Source: Afipia sp. 64-13
GTDB lineage: Bacteria > Pseudomonadota > Alphaproteobacteria > Rhizobiales > Xanthobacteraceae
Direction of reading: 5' to 3'
DNA length: 64,000 nucleotides
Assembly (NCBI GenBank): GCA_001897755.1
Contig: MKUJ01000001.1
Span: forward strand, 385,580-449,579
Part shown: in pieces, positions 41,063 through 51,494 of the stretch
Position numbering within the stretch: the first letter of the stretch is position 1
How the letters are laid out: every line of letters begins with the position of its first letter
Translations under genes and position numbers: made by a program
The notes under the pieces: generated by a model
What the model was told of the DNA's origin: nothing
The model's database searches: none
Seen by the model: only the letters and a program-made list of their open reading frames with translations

Positions 41063-42637
41063 TCAGAGTCCTGTCCCCGCATTCATGATCGGCTTGTTGC
41101 GCGGGCGCGCCTTGTCGCTGGTCGTCGGGTCCGGCTGCAGCGGCGGGGCCTCTTCCGCCATCGGGGCCAGCGCCGCCATCACCCGCTCCGGCGGGAAGGT
41201 GATGATCACCTCGGTGCCGATCCGCAGCTTCGATTTCAGCGTGAAAGTGCCGCCATGCATGTCGATCAGGCTCTTGGCGATCGGCAGGCCGAGGCCAGCG
41301 CCCTGTTCGGCGGATTTGATCGAGTTCGAGCCCTGGCCGAAGGAGGCGAGCACGATCGGGATTTCGTCCTCGGGAATGCCCGAGCCGTTGTCCTTGACGC
41401 TGAGATACTGGCCGCCGGACGCGGTCCATCCCGCCTTCAGCCAGATATCGCCGCCCTGTGGAGTGAACTTGATCGAGTTCGACAAGAGGTTGAGCACGAT
41501 CTGCCGCGTGGCGCGCTCGTCGCCCCACAGCTTGGGCATGTCCTGTTCGAACACCTCGTGGATGGTGATGCCGCGGCTGGAGGCGCGCAGCTTGAGCAGG
41601 TGATGGCATTCCGCCACCACATGCACCAGCGAGAACGGCTCCTCGTTGAGTTCGTAGCGGCCGGCTTCGATGCGCGACAGATCGAGGATCTCGTTGATCA
41701 GATTGAGCAGGTGCACGCCGGAATTGTGGATGTCCGCCGAGTAGTCCTTGTAGACCGGCACCGCATGCGCGCCGAAGATCTCGCTTTTCATCACTTCGGA
41801 GAAGCCGAGAATGGCGTTGAGCGGGGTGCGCAGTTCATGGCTCATCTGCGCGAGGAAGCGCGATTTCGAGACATTGGCGGCTTCGGCGCGATAGCGCGCC
41901 TCGTCGGAGATCGCCTTCGATTGTTCGAGTTCGCCGATCAGCGCGTCCTTCTCGGCGCGCGCTTCCAGCGTCGCCAGCGTGGTCGAATGCAGGCGGTGGG
42001 CGAGCAGCGCGAAATAGCATTCGGCGGTCACGGCGAGCGCGGCCAGCACATAGTCGTCGAAGGTGCCGCGCAGCACGAAGCGCATGGCGATGGCCGCCGT
42101 CACCGGCACGGTGGCGGCGAAGGCCGCGATCGGAAGGCTCGCCGCCAGCATGCTGGAGACCGCGACCACCAGCAGCATGATGAACCCCATCAGCGTGTTG
42201 GACACGGTATCGGCGCCCGAGGGATGCAGCAGGATCGTGGTCCAGGCGAGGCCGTAGAGCAGGTCGAGCGCGACGAAGCGGCCGCGCCAGGTCCGGGTGG
42301 CGCCGGGCGCGGACTGGACGGTGAGGAAACGCCGGCAGAAGCGCACAACCACCGCGTGGATCGCCAGCATGCTGCCGGTCCAGATTAAGGCGGTGAGCGG
42401 CGGAATCCAGAAGCTCGACATCGCGCCGGTGGCGACCACCAGCAGCACCACCACCAGCGAGGCGGAGAGACGGGTCTGGGCGTATTGCCGCAGCAGTTCG
42501 TGATCGAAGGCCGGCCGCGTGCCGCTGGTCGAGGTCAGGCGGTCGCGCGCCTCCCGGACGCGCTGGGTCGCGGCCCGCCGGTTGCGCGCGGGGCTCGCCG
42601 CGGCCGTTTCCGGTGAAAGAGACTCACTCATCGACAA
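41063..42637 (-). CDS. DivJ/PleC-type membrane sensor histidine kinase
   Basis: A 524-residue kinase with about six membrane segments between residues 58 and 215 and no clear PAS domain. A coiled coil (about 218-258) follows, then a HisKA domain with His267 ([19 protein letters not shown]). The HATPase has N-box NLLSNSIKFTP and G2 motif GAGLGLPIAKSL. The sequence after the His (SEVMKSEIFG) resembles DivJ/PdhS kinases. It ends in an acidic/proline-rich tail. The upstream region has several TTAA pairs (42696-42763) whose spacings do not match the CtrA consensus. Confidence 0.88.
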   Translation of the reverse strand: MSMSESLSPETAAASPARNRRAATQRVREARDRLTSTSGTRPAFDHELLRQYAQTRLSASLVVVLLVVATGAMSSFWIPPLTALIWTGSMLAIHAVVVRFCRRFLTVQSAPGATRTWRGRFVALDLLYGLAWTTILLHPSGADTVSNTLMGFIMLLVVAVSSMLAASLPIAAFAATVPVTAAIAMRFVLRGTFDDYVLAALAVTAECYFALLAHRLHSTTLATLEARAEKDALIGELEQSKAISDEARYRAEAANVSKSRFLAQMSHELRTPLNAILGFSEVMKSEIFGAHAVPVYKDYSADIHNSGVHLLNLINEILDLSRIEAGRYELNEEPFSLVHVVAECHHLLKLRASSRGITIHEVFEQDMPKLWGDERATRQIVLNLLSNSIKFTPQGGDIWLKAGWTASGGQYLSVKDNGSGIPEDEIPIVLASFGQGSNSIKSAEQGAGLGLPIAKSLIDMHGGTFTLKSKLRIGTEVIITFPPERVMAALAPMAEEAPPLQPDPTTSDKARPRNKPIMNAGTGL

Positions 42638-42855
42638 ACCGAACTCTGGACGCAGAACACAACTGACTTAGCGAAAGTCTATTTCTGGCGTGAAAACCTT
42701 AAGAGTAGGCTTAAAGATCGGTTTAATCGGGTTAATAAGATGTGAATTTGCATCGCCGCAGCCGCGGCATCCGGCGGATTCATGAGGGGTGCCGCCGCCT
42801 GCCTTGCGGCCGGTCCGGAGCGCCGCCGGCGTTTCGGTGCTGGACGCTGGGCCCC

Positions 42856-43548
42856 TCAGTTGCCGCTGGCCGAACCGCGCCGGATCATCTCGACGTCGCG
42901 GATGGTCGGGACGTCCTTCAGACGATCCTTGAAGCCGGCGATATCCTGCGAGGACACCTTGTTGAGCAGCACCAGCACCTCGTCGCTGTCGTCGTTGCGG
43001 GCCTCGACCACGAAGCGCTTGATCTGGCTGGTGCGCAGATCCAGCGTGTGCCGCAGTTCTTCCGGCGTGAAAGCGCCGCGCTCGACCGTGATGCGGAACT
43101 GGCAGGTCTGGTTGCGCGCGCGGTAGGCTTCCTCCAGCGGCTTCACGCCGGCGAGGATGATGAGGATCACGATGGTGGAGGCGATGCCGGCGAAATACAG
43201 CCCGCCGCCGATCGCAAGTCCGATCGCGGCCACGGTCCAGATGCTGGCAGCGGTGGTCAGTCCCTTGACGATCTCGCCGCGCGCCAGGATCGAGCCCGCG
43301 CCGAGGAACCCGATGCCCGAGACCACTTGGGCCGCGATCCGGGACGGATCGAGCACGGTGTGCTGCTGATCGAGCACCTGGGCGAAGCCGTAGGCCGAGA
43401 CGATCATGATCAGGCAGGAGCCGACGCAGACCAGCATATGAGTGCGGATGCCGGCGGCCCATAGCAGGCGTTCGCGCTCGAAGCCGATCAGGCTGCCAAG
43501 CGCCGCCGCGGCAATCAGACGAACCAGGACTTCCGTGTTCGTGACCAT
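42856..43548 (-). CDS. MgtC/SapB family membrane protein
   Basis: A 230-residue protein. The MgtC membrane half (residues 1-140) has the signature RLIAAAALGSLIGFERE and VVSGIGFLGAGSIL. The cytoplasmic ACT-like half follows (from about 150). MgtC proteins act in Mg2+ limitation or inhibit F-type ATPase in pathogens; the role here is unknown. It stands 21 bp upstream of nothing on its own strand and just after the pit gene (43570), so it may be the third gene of the DUF47-pit-mgtC string. Confidence 0.9.
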   Translation of the reverse strand: MVTNTEVLVRLIAAAALGSLIGFERERLLWAAGIRTHMLVCVGSCLIMIVSAYGFAQVLDQQHTVLDPSRIAAQVVSGIGFLGAGSILARGEIVKGLTTAASIWTVAAIGLAIGGGLYFAGIASTIVILIILAGVKPLEEAYRARNQTCQFRITVERGAFTPEELRHTLDLRTSQIKRFVVEARNDDSDEVLVLLNKVSSQDIAGFKDRLKDVPTIRDVEMIRRGSASGN

Positions 43549-43569
43549 GGGGATCCTCCCGGGTGCACG

Positions 43570-44574
43570 TCAATGAAAGATCGGGATCAGCCAATACACA
43601 AGAGCGGCGATCGCGGCGGATGCCGGAATCGTGACGACCCAGGCCACCACGATGGAGCTGGCGATGTTCCAGCGAACCGCCGAAAGCCGCCGCGCCGAGC
43701 CGACGCCGACGATGGCGCCGGTGATGGTGTGGGTGGTGGAGACCGGAACGCCGAGCGCGGTGGCGGTGAACAGCGTGATCGCGCCGCCGGTCTCGGCGCA
43801 GAAGCCCTGCATCGGGGTGAGATGGGTGATGCGGCTGCCCATGGTGCGCACGATGCGCCAGCCGCCCAGCAGCGTGCCGAGCGCCATCGCCGACTGGCAG
43901 GCGATCACCACCCAGAACGGCACGTGAAAGGTGTCGCCGGCATAGCCCTGCGAGAACAGCAGCACCGCGATAATGCCCATGGTCTTCTGCGCGTCGTTGC
44001 CGCCGTGGCCGAGCGAATAGAGCGAGGCGGAGCCGAATTGCAGGACGCGGAAGGCGCTGTCCACCATGAAGGGCGTCGAGCGCACCGCGGCCCATGACAC
44101 GATCATCACCAGAAACAGCGCCAGCACGAATCCGATCAGCGGCGACAGGAAGATCGCCAGAATGGTCTTGGTGAGGCCGACCCATTGCATCGCCGACCAG
44201 CCGGCCTTGACCAGACCTGCGCCGACCAGGCCGCCGATCAGGGCGTGCGAGGACGAGGAGGGGATGCCGAGCCACCAGGTCAGGATGTTCCAGATGATCG
44301 CGCCCATCAGCGCGCCGAAGATCACCTGCGGATCGACGATGTTGGGATCGATGATGCCGACCCCGAGCGTCTCGGCGACGTGAAGGCCGAAGAACAGGAA
44401 GGCGATGAAATTGAAGAACGCGGCCCAGAACACCGCGTAATGCGGCTTGAGCACGCGGGTCGAGACGATGGTCGCGATCGAGTTCGCCGCGTCGTGCAGC
44501 CCGTTGAGAAAGTCGAACAGCAGCGCCGTCGCGATCAGCGCGATCAACAGGGGAAGGGCGAGCGTGGCTGTCAA
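43570..44574 (-). CDS. pitA: Low-affinity inorganic phosphate transporter (Pit family)
   Basis: A 334-residue Na/H-coupled phosphate permease with about ten membrane segments. Duplicated PHO-4 signatures are visible: DFLNGLHDAANSIATIVSTR near the N-terminus, and the matching GHGGNDAQKTMGI in the second half. The conserved GIPSSSSHALIGGL and GVPVSTTHTITGAI loops are both present. It is paired with the DUF47 gene 10 bp upstream, a standard Pit-PhoU-like couple. Confidence 0.94.
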   Translation of the reverse strand: MTATLALPLLIALIATALLFDFLNGLHDAANSIATIVSTRVLKPHYAVFWAAFFNFIAFLFFGLHVAETLGVGIIDPNIVDPQVIFGALMGAIIWNILTWWLGIPSSSSHALIGGLVGAGLVKAGWSAMQWVGLTKTILAIFLSPLIGFVLALFLVMIVSWAAVRSTPFMVDSAFRVLQFGSASLYSLGHGGNDAQKTMGIIAVLLFSQGYAGDTFHVPFWVVIACQSAMALGTLLGGWRIVRTMGSRITHLTPMQGFCAETGGAITLFTATALGVPVSTTHTITGAIVGVGSARRLSAVRWNIASSIVVAWVVTIPASAAIAALVYWLIPIFH

Positions 44575-44584
44575 ATGCGTGCCT

Positions 44585-45226
44585 TCAGACCTGTTCGATC
44601 ACGATGCTGCTGATCTGGTTGGCGACGTCGTCGAAGCGGTCGGCCACCTTCTCTAGATGGTCGTAGATTTCCGCGCCGACGATGTATTCCATCGCGTTGC
44701 CGGTGCGATGCTTGATGAACAGGTCCTTGAGGCCGAGATCGTGCAGGTCGTCGACCTTGCCTTCCAGCCGCGTCAGCTCCTCGGCGATGGCCGACAGGGT
44801 GGAGACGTTGGTGCCGATCGAGCGCAGCAGCGGCACGGCGCGCACCACCAGGGTGGCGCAATGAGCGATGATCCCGCCCATCTCCTGCATCGGCAATTCG
44901 AAGGTGCGCACCTCGAACAGCCGCACCGCCTTCGCGGTCTGCTGCATCTGGTCGATGGCGTCGTCCATCGAAGTAATCAGATCCTTGATATCGCCGCGGT
45001 CGAACGGTGTGATGAAGGAGCGCCTGATCGCCATCATCACTTCGCGGGTGATGGCGTCGGCCTCGTTCTCGTGGCGGTTGATCTTCTCGCAATAGGCTTC
45101 GATCTCCTCGCCGCCGCGCAGCATGCCCTGCAGCGCCTGCGCACCGTCGACGAGGGTCTGGGAGTGGCGCACGAAAAGGTCGAAAAACTGGTCTTCCTTG
45201 GGCATCAGCGCCCTGAACCAACGCAT
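44585..45226 (-). CDS. DUF47 family protein (PhoU-like regulator of Pit)
   Basis: A 213-residue all-helical protein with the PhoU-like repeats and acidic metal-binding helices (CEKINRHENEADAI, and LEKVADRFDDVANQI). In related systems this protein modulates the adjacent Pit transporter. It is the first gene of the operon, 10 bp before pitA. It is divergent from mrp with a 282-bp intergenic region in which I see no clear Pho box. Confidence 0.92.
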   Translation of the reverse strand: MRWFRALMPKEDQFFDLFVRHSQTLVDGAQALQGMLRGGEEIEAYCEKINRHENEADAITREVMMAIRRSFITPFDRGDIKDLITSMDDAIDQMQQTAKAVRLFEVRTFELPMQEMGGIIAHCATLVVRAVPLLRSIGTNVSTLSAIAEELTRLEGKVDDLHDLGLKDLFIKHRTGNAMEYIVGAEIYDHLEKVADRFDDVANQISSIVIEQV

Positions 45227-45508
45227 CGCTGCCGCTCCTGCCAGCCCACTCCGGATGAACCTTCTATGTCATTTATTTGAAAGCCCGAAAGCGGTTTTGA
45301 CGGCTTTGGCCGCTTCATCCACCATTTTAGCCAACCTGGAAACTGCAGTTTTCGGATAGACGAGCCATGCGCCTTGCGGCATCGGGACCAGCCGGAACAG
45401 GTTGGCTGGCGGTTTGCCGGGGTGCTATGGTTTTTTCAGAAAACTCGCAAAAAACATGCGCAGGTCTGTGGCCGGTCCGGGTCGCAGCGCCATCATGAGG
45501 AGCCGAAA

Positions 45509-46630
45509 TTGAGTGTCACGAAAGAGCAGGTTCTGGACAGTCTGGCCAAGGTGATGACCCCGAAAGGCGTGCCGCTGCCGCAGGCCAATGCGCTTTCCGG
45601 CATCACGGTGAACGAAGGCAAGGTGTTCTTCTCGATCAGCGTCGACGCCAATGAGGCGCAGGCCTGGGAGGACGTGCGCGGGCGGGCCGAGGCCGCGGTG
45701 CGGGCGATCGCCGGCGTCACCTCGGCGATGGTCGCACTCACCGCCGAGCGGCGTCCGGGCAGCGGGCCGACCGCGGCGCCGGCCGGCGTCAGGCCCTCCG
45801 CCTCGCATCGCCCGCCAGGGGCTCACGGCGAGAGCCCGATGGGCAAGCAGCAGCAGATCCCGGGCGTCAAATCGATCATCGCGGTGGCCTCGGGCAAGGG
45901 CGGCGTCGGCAAATCGACCACGGCCATCAACCTCGCGCTGTCGCTGCAAGCGCTCGGCCTGCGTGTCGGCCTGCTCGATGCCGATATCTACGGCCCCTCG
46001 GTGCCGCGTCTGACTGGCACGCTCGAGCGTCCCGAGGTGAACGAGAACAAGAAGATGATTCCGATCGAGCGCTTCGGCCTGCCGCTGATGTCGATCGGCT
46101 TCCTCGCCGGCGAGGAGACGCCGATGATCTGGCGCGGTCCGATGGTGATGTCGGCGATCAAGCAGATGCTGTGGGATGTCGCGTGGGGCACGCTCGACGT
46201 GCTGGTTGTCGACATGCCGCCCGGCACCGGCGATGCGCAGCTCTCGCTCGCCCAGCAGGTGCCGCTGCGCGGCGCGGTGATCGTGTCGACGCCGCAGGAC
46301 CTCGCGCTGATCGACGCGCGGCGCGGCATCGCGATGTTCGCCAAGGTGGACGTGCCGACGCTCGGCATCGTCGAGAACATGAGCTACTTCCAGTGCCCCA
46401 ATTGCGGAACGCGGTCGGATATTTTCGGCCATGGCGGCGCGCGCCATGAAGCAGAGCGGCGCGGCGTGCCGTTCCTCGGCGAGGTGCCGTTGCACATGAC
46501 GATCCGCGAATCGTCCGACAGTGGAACGCCCGTGGTGGTGAGCGAGCCCGATGGGCCGCACGCGGAGGTCTATCGCGCGATCGCCTCGAAGATCAGAGAC
46601 CGCCTGCAAGGCATCGTCAGCGCCGCCTGA
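45509..46630 (+). CDS. apbC: Mrp/ApbC-family iron-sulfur cluster carrier ATPase
   Basis: A 373-residue scaffold/carrier for Fe-S cluster delivery. The N-terminal MIP18-like domain (about 1-85) is followed by a Ser/Pro linker, then a P-loop domain with deviant Walker A GKGGVGKS (129-136), DMPPGTGDAQL, and the bridging CxxC in YFQCPNCG. The start is TTG with GAGGAG 6 bp upstream; the frame extends 45 codons further left but without family similarity. A strong terminator follows. Confidence 0.93.
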   Translation: MSVTKEQVLDSLAKVMTPKGVPLPQANALSGITVNEGKVFFSISVDANEAQAWEDVRGRAEAAVRAIAGVTSAMVALTAERRPGSGPTAAPAGVRPSASHRPPGAHGESPMGKQQQIPGVKSIIAVASGKGGVGKSTTAINLALSLQALGLRVGLLDADIYGPSVPRLTGTLERPEVNENKKMIPIERFGLPLMSIGFLAGEETPMIWRGPMVMSAIKQMLWDVAWGTLDVLVVDMPPGTGDAQLSLAQQVPLRGAVIVSTPQDLALIDARRGIAMFAKVDVPTLGIVENMSYFQCPNCGTRSDIFGHGGARHEAERRGVPFLGEVPLHMTIRESSDSGTPVVVSEPDGPHAEVYRAIASKIRDRLQGIVSAA

Positions 46631-46644
46631 ACAGACTTTCAAAC

Positions 46645-46699
46645 AACGCGAAGAGGCCGGCTTATGCGACTTTCGTTTAGGCCGGCCTCGCTGCGTTTT
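46645..46699 (+). terminator. Terminator after apbC
   Basis: Stem AACGC..GAGGCCGGC with complement GCCGGCCTC..GCGTT (3-base internal loop, 19-base apical loop), followed by TTTTG, 14 bp after the stop. Confidence 0.8.
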
Positions 46700-46717
46700 G
46701 GCAATATTTCGTGTTAG

Positions 46718-47857
<1,140 letters not shown>

Positions 47858-47882
47858 TCGTCAGCAAGCCACCCCTTTATCG

Positions 47883-47913
47883 ATCCGGCCCTCGCAAGAG
47901 GGCCGGATTTTTG
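47883..47913 (+). terminator. Terminator after TRAP binding protein 1
   Basis: Perfect 11-bp stem ATCCGGCCCTC / GAGGGCCGGAT with GCAA loop and TTTTTG, so the two binding-protein genes can be separate transcription units. Confidence 0.92.
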
Positions 47914-48069
47914 TTTTGTGATGGCGATTGGCGCGTCCGGGCACGGTTTTTCCGTTGCCTCGCGCAGGCGCGGACGGAATGATGGGGTGAAAACCGGGGG
48001 CGGAGGCGGCAGGGCTTGCGCCGGGCCGCGTTGCTGAAATCCATGACATTCAATGTGAGGAGACGCCTG

Positions 48070-49158
48070 ATGAAACGACGTGATTTCCTGAGAGCATCGG
48101 CCGCGGGTGCCACCGCCGCGGCTGTGGCTTCGCCCGCCATTGCGCAGTCGATGCCCGAGATCAAATGGCGAATGACGTCGAGCTTTCCGAAATCGCTGGA
48201 TACGCTGTTCGGCGCGGGCGAGGTGATGGCCAAACAGGTCGCCGAGATGACCGACAACAAATTCCAGATCCAGGTGTTCGCGGCGGGCGAGGTGGTGCCC
48301 GGCCTGCAGGCGCTGGATGCCGCCTCGAACGGTACCGTCGAGATGGGCCACAGCGTGGCTTATTACTATGTCGGCAAGGATCCGACCTTCGCGGTTTATT
48401 CCTGCGTGCCGTTCGGGCTCAACGCCCGCATGCAGAACTCGTGGTGGTATCAGGGCGGCGGCGAGCAGCTCGGCAATGCGTTCTTCAAGAAGTACAACGT
48501 GATCGCGCATCCGTGCGGCAACACCAATACGCAGATGGGCGGCTGGTTTCGCAAGGAGATCAAGACGCTTGCCGATCTGCACGGGCTGAAGATGCGGATC
48601 GGCGGCATCGCGGGGCAGGTGATGGCCAAGGTCGGCGTGGTGCCGCAACAGCTTGCCGGCAGCGACATCTATCCCGCGCTGGAGAAGGGCACCATCGACG
48701 CCGCCGAATGGGTCGGGCCGTATGACGACGAGAAGCTCGGCTTCAACAAGGTCGCGCCGTATTACTATTATCCGGGCTTCTGGGAGGGTGGACCGATGAT
48801 CCACACCTTCACCAACCTCGACAAGTGGAACGCGCTGCCCAAGCACTATCAGGCGATCCTCGCCAATGCGACGACCAACGCCAACACCTACATGGCGGCG
48901 CGCTACGATCTGCAGAATCCGGAGGCGTTGAAACGTCTGGTCGCCGGCGGCGTCCATCTGCGCCCGTTCAGCAACGAGATTCTGGAAGCCTGCCTGAAGG
49001 CGACCAACGAATTGTGGACCGATATCTCCGCCAAGAACGCCAACTTCAAGACCGCGATCGATGCGATGCAGGCCTATCGCGGCGACGAGTATCTGTGGTG
49101 GCAGGTCGCCGAATACACCTTCGACAGCTTCCAGATCCGCTCGCGCACCCGCAGCTAG
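48070..49158 (+). CDS. TRAP transporter substrate-binding protein, copy 2 (tandem paralogue)
   Basis: Also exactly 362 residues and nearly the same as copy 1, including Tat signal (MKRRDFLRASAAG), [16 protein letters not shown] and [11 protein letters not shown]. Differences cluster at a few positions, such as ATYYY versus VAYYY, SGLKMR versus HGLKMR, and EGGLVVHS versus EGGPMIHT; the last two could touch ligand specificity. The ATG at 48070 (after GTGAGGAGA) begins the Tat signal. A longer frame from 48016 is not needed. This is a recent tandem duplication. Confidence 0.92.
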   Translation: MKRRDFLRASAAGATAAAVASPAIAQSMPEIKWRMTSSFPKSLDTLFGAGEVMAKQVAEMTDNKFQIQVFAAGEVVPGLQALDAASNGTVEMGHSVAYYYVGKDPTFAVYSCVPFGLNARMQNSWWYQGGGEQLGNAFFKKYNVIAHPCGNTNTQMGGWFRKEIKTLADLHGLKMRIGGIAGQVMAKVGVVPQQLAGSDIYPALEKGTIDAAEWVGPYDDEKLGFNKVAPYYYYPGFWEGGPMIHTFTNLDKWNALPKHYQAILANATTNANTYMAARYDLQNPEALKRLVAGGVHLRPFSNEILEACLKATNELWTDISAKNANFKTAIDAMQAYRGDEYLWWQVAEYTFDSFQIRSRTRS

Positions 49159-49167
49159 AGCGCGGAC

Positions 49168-49210
49168 GGATTGAATCGTCATTGCGAGGAGCGTAGCGAC
49201 GAAGCAATCC
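49168..49210. repeat. Palindromic intergenic repeat
   Basis: Arms GGATTGAATCGTC and GACGAAGCAATCC pair except for two central positions, enclosing ATTGCGAGGAGCGTAGC. The motif CATTGCGAG..AGCGACGAAGCAATCC is the kind of dispersed palindrome common between genes in Bradyrhizobium relatives (from general knowledge). Confidence 0.75.
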
Positions 49211-49237
49211 AGTCCATGAATCGTTGCCACCCAACAG

Positions 49238-49269
49238 AAAACCCGGCCCTCTTGCGAGGACCGGGTTTT
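49238..49269. terminator. Bidirectional terminator between convergent TRAP genes
   Basis: Arms AAAACCCGG / CCGGGTTTT plus CCTC/GAGG with one mismatch and loop TTGC. It serves binding protein 2 on the plus strand and dctM on the minus strand. Confidence 0.85.
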
Positions 49270-49295
49270 GTTTCGGGCGCCGGACGGATGCGTCG

Positions 49296-50699
49296 CTATT
49301 TTATATCGAAATTGAGTTTCGGCATTTCGATCTGCGGAATCTCGATCTTGACGTTGCTGGTGTCGACCTTGGCGGTGTCGATCCAGTAGGTCACCGCGCC
49401 CGGCCAGTAGATCACGACCACCACGAGGATGACCTGCATGGCCACCCACGGCATCGCGCCCCAATAGATGTCGGAGCTCTTTACCTCGGGCGGCGCGATG
49501 CCGCGCAGGTAGAACAGCGCGAAGCCGAACGGCGGATGCATGAACGAGGTCTGCATGTTGACGCAGAGCAGCACGCCGAACCAGACGAGATCGATGCCGA
49601 GCTTGGCCGCCACCGGGGCCAGCAGCGGGATGATGATGAAGGCGATCTCGAAGAAGTCGAGGAAGAACGCGAGGAAGAACACGAACAGGTTGACGAAGAT
49701 CAGGAAGCCGACCACGCCGCCGGGCAGGCCGGTCAGCAGATGCTCGATCCAGCGCGCGCCGTCCATACCCTGGAACACGAGGCTGAAACAGGTCGAGCCG
49801 ATCAGGATGAACACCACCATCGCGGTGAGCCGCATGGTCGAGGTCATCGCCTGATCGACCAGCGGCCAGGTGAGGCGGCGGTGCATCGCGGCAAGGCCGA
49901 TCGCGCCCATCGCGCCCATCGCGCCGGCTTCGGTCGGGGTCGCAAGGCCGAGGCCGATGGTGCCGAGCACGAGGAAGATCAGCACGATCGAGGGGATCAT
50001 GCCCCACAACACGCGGCTGACCAGCTTCCAGCTCATCGGCTCGCGCGCCGATTCCGGAATCGGCGGCATCTTGTGCGGCTGGAACAGCGAGATGGCGACG
50101 ATGAACAGCAGGAAGATCACGACCTGCAGGATCGAAGGGCCGATGGCGCCGAGATACATGTCGCCGACCGAGCGGCCGAGCTGGTCGGCCAGCACGATCA
50201 GCACGAGGGAGGGCGGGATCAACTGCGTGATGGTGCCGGAGGCCGCGATCACGCCGGTGGCGAGGCGCATGTCGTAGCCGTAGCGCATCATGATCGGCAG
50301 CGAGATCACGCCCATCGCGATCACCGATGCAGCGACGGTGCCGGTGATTGCACCGAGCACGGCGCCGACCAGAATCACCGCGTAAGCGAGGCCGCCGGGA
50401 ATCTTGCCGAACAACTGGCCGGTGCCTTCGAGCAGGTCTTCGGCGAGGCCGCAGCGCTCGAGGATGGCGCCCATGAAGGTGAAGAACGGAATCGACAGCA
50501 AGAGGTCGTTTGAGATGATGCCGTGGAAGCGGAAGGGCAGCGCCTGCAAGAACACCGGATCGAAATGTCCGGTGTAAATTCCGATCACTCCGAAGAACAG
50601 CCCGACCGCGCCCAGCGAGAATGCGACCGGGAATCCGATCAGCATGAACAGGATCATCGTCCCGAACATCATGGGGGGCATTATGCCGTGCGAAAACAT
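49296..50699 (-). CDS. dctM: TRAP transporter large permease (DctM)
   Basis: A 467-residue integral membrane protein with about 12-13 hydrophobic segments, the Na-coupled transport subunit. Typical DctM features are the N-terminal FMLIGFPVAFSLGAVGLFFG, FFTFMGAILERCGLAEDLL and GAITGTVAASVIAMGVISLP. It lies 60 bp after the small permease gene. One set of membrane subunits must serve both binding proteins, which are encoded on the opposite strand. Confidence 0.94.
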   Translation of the reverse strand: MFSHGIMPPMMFGTMILFMLIGFPVAFSLGAVGLFFGVIGIYTGHFDPVFLQALPFRFHGIISNDLLLSIPFFTFMGAILERCGLAEDLLEGTGQLFGKIPGGLAYAVILVGAVLGAITGTVAASVIAMGVISLPIMMRYGYDMRLATGVIAASGTITQLIPPSLVLIVLADQLGRSVGDMYLGAIGPSILQVVIFLLFIVAISLFQPHKMPPIPESAREPMSWKLVSRVLWGMIPSIVLIFLVLGTIGLGLATPTEAGAMGAMGAIGLAAMHRRLTWPLVDQAMTSTMRLTAMVVFILIGSTCFSLVFQGMDGARWIEHLLTGLPGGVVGFLIFVNLFVFFLAFFLDFFEIAFIIIPLLAPVAAKLGIDLVWFGVLLCVNMQTSFMHPPFGFALFYLRGIAPPEVKSSDIYWGAMPWVAMQVILVVVVIYWPGAVTYWIDTAKVDTSNVKIEIPQIEMPKLNFDIK

Positions 50700-50759
50700 C
50701 TCGATGTCCTGATTGAAGTGCGGGGCGCGAGTGGGTCGGAGCTTTTATTGCGAAGACGC

Positions 50760-51296
50760 TTATTGCAGAGGAGCTTCGTAATGCGTGTCGATGCGCAGCT
50801 TGCCGGTCAGCGCGGCGATGCGCTTGACGAGTTCGGCCACTCCCTGAAGGAAGAGCAGTGAAAACCCGAGCGGCAGCAGCAGCTTTGCCGGCCACAGGAT
50901 GAGGCCGCCGGCGTTCATCGACATCTCGCCGGACTTGAACGAGTTGTAGAAGAACGGCCAGGTCAGACTGACCAGATAGCCCATGACCGGCAGCAGGAAG
51001 AAGGTGAAGCCGAAAATGTCGATCCACAGCCGCGTCCGGTCGGAGACGTTGGAGTAGAGCAGATCGACGCGGACATGCTCGTTGAGGCGCAGCGTCTGCG
51101 CGGCGCCGAGCAGCACGATGCCGCCGAACATGTACCACTGGATTTCGAGGAGGCCGTTTGAGCTGTAGCTGAACAGATAGCGCACCACCGCGTTGCCGGC
51201 GCTCACCGCGCAGGCTAGCAGGACGAGCCATTTGGCGATGTATCCGGCGACATCGCTGATGCCGTCGGCAATCCGGGTCAATTTTAAGAAGTCCAC
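50760..51296 (-). CDS. dctQ: TRAP transporter small permease (DctQ)
   Basis: A 178-residue four-helix membrane subunit that stabilises DctM. YIAKWLVLLACAVSAGNAVVRY and EIQWYMFGGIVLLGAAQTL match the DctQ pattern. It is the first gene of the dctQM operon. The 198 bp to the moaA stop contain no gene. Confidence 0.92.
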   Translation of the reverse strand: MDFLKLTRIADGISDVAGYIAKWLVLLACAVSAGNAVVRYLFSYSSNGLLEIQWYMFGGIVLLGAAQTLRLNEHVRVDLLYSNVSDRTRLWIDIFGFTFFLLPVMGYLVSLTWPFFYNSFKSGEMSMNAGGLILWPAKLLLPLGFSLLFLQGVAELVKRIAALTGKLRIDTHYEAPLQ

Positions 51297-51494
51297 CGTC
51301 CATCCCCTGGAAGGAGCGCCGATAGGCTGCTTCTGACCGCCTCATTTTGCGAGGGGCGGCAACCCTGTCGGTCCCAGTCTGTTCCTTACCGGCGGGACAA
51401 AACCAGCGTCTCGGGATGACGTCAATCAATCATTTGGGGGGGATCGCGGCTGTCAGATGGCTGTCCGGGCGGGGCCGGAGCAGCCCCGGCGGGG

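Noticed and set aside
42696..42763. TTAA pairs upstream of the DivJ/PleC-like kinase as CtrA sites
   Set aside because: Spacings are 8, 8 and 5 bases rather than the 7 of the CtrA consensus; not supported.
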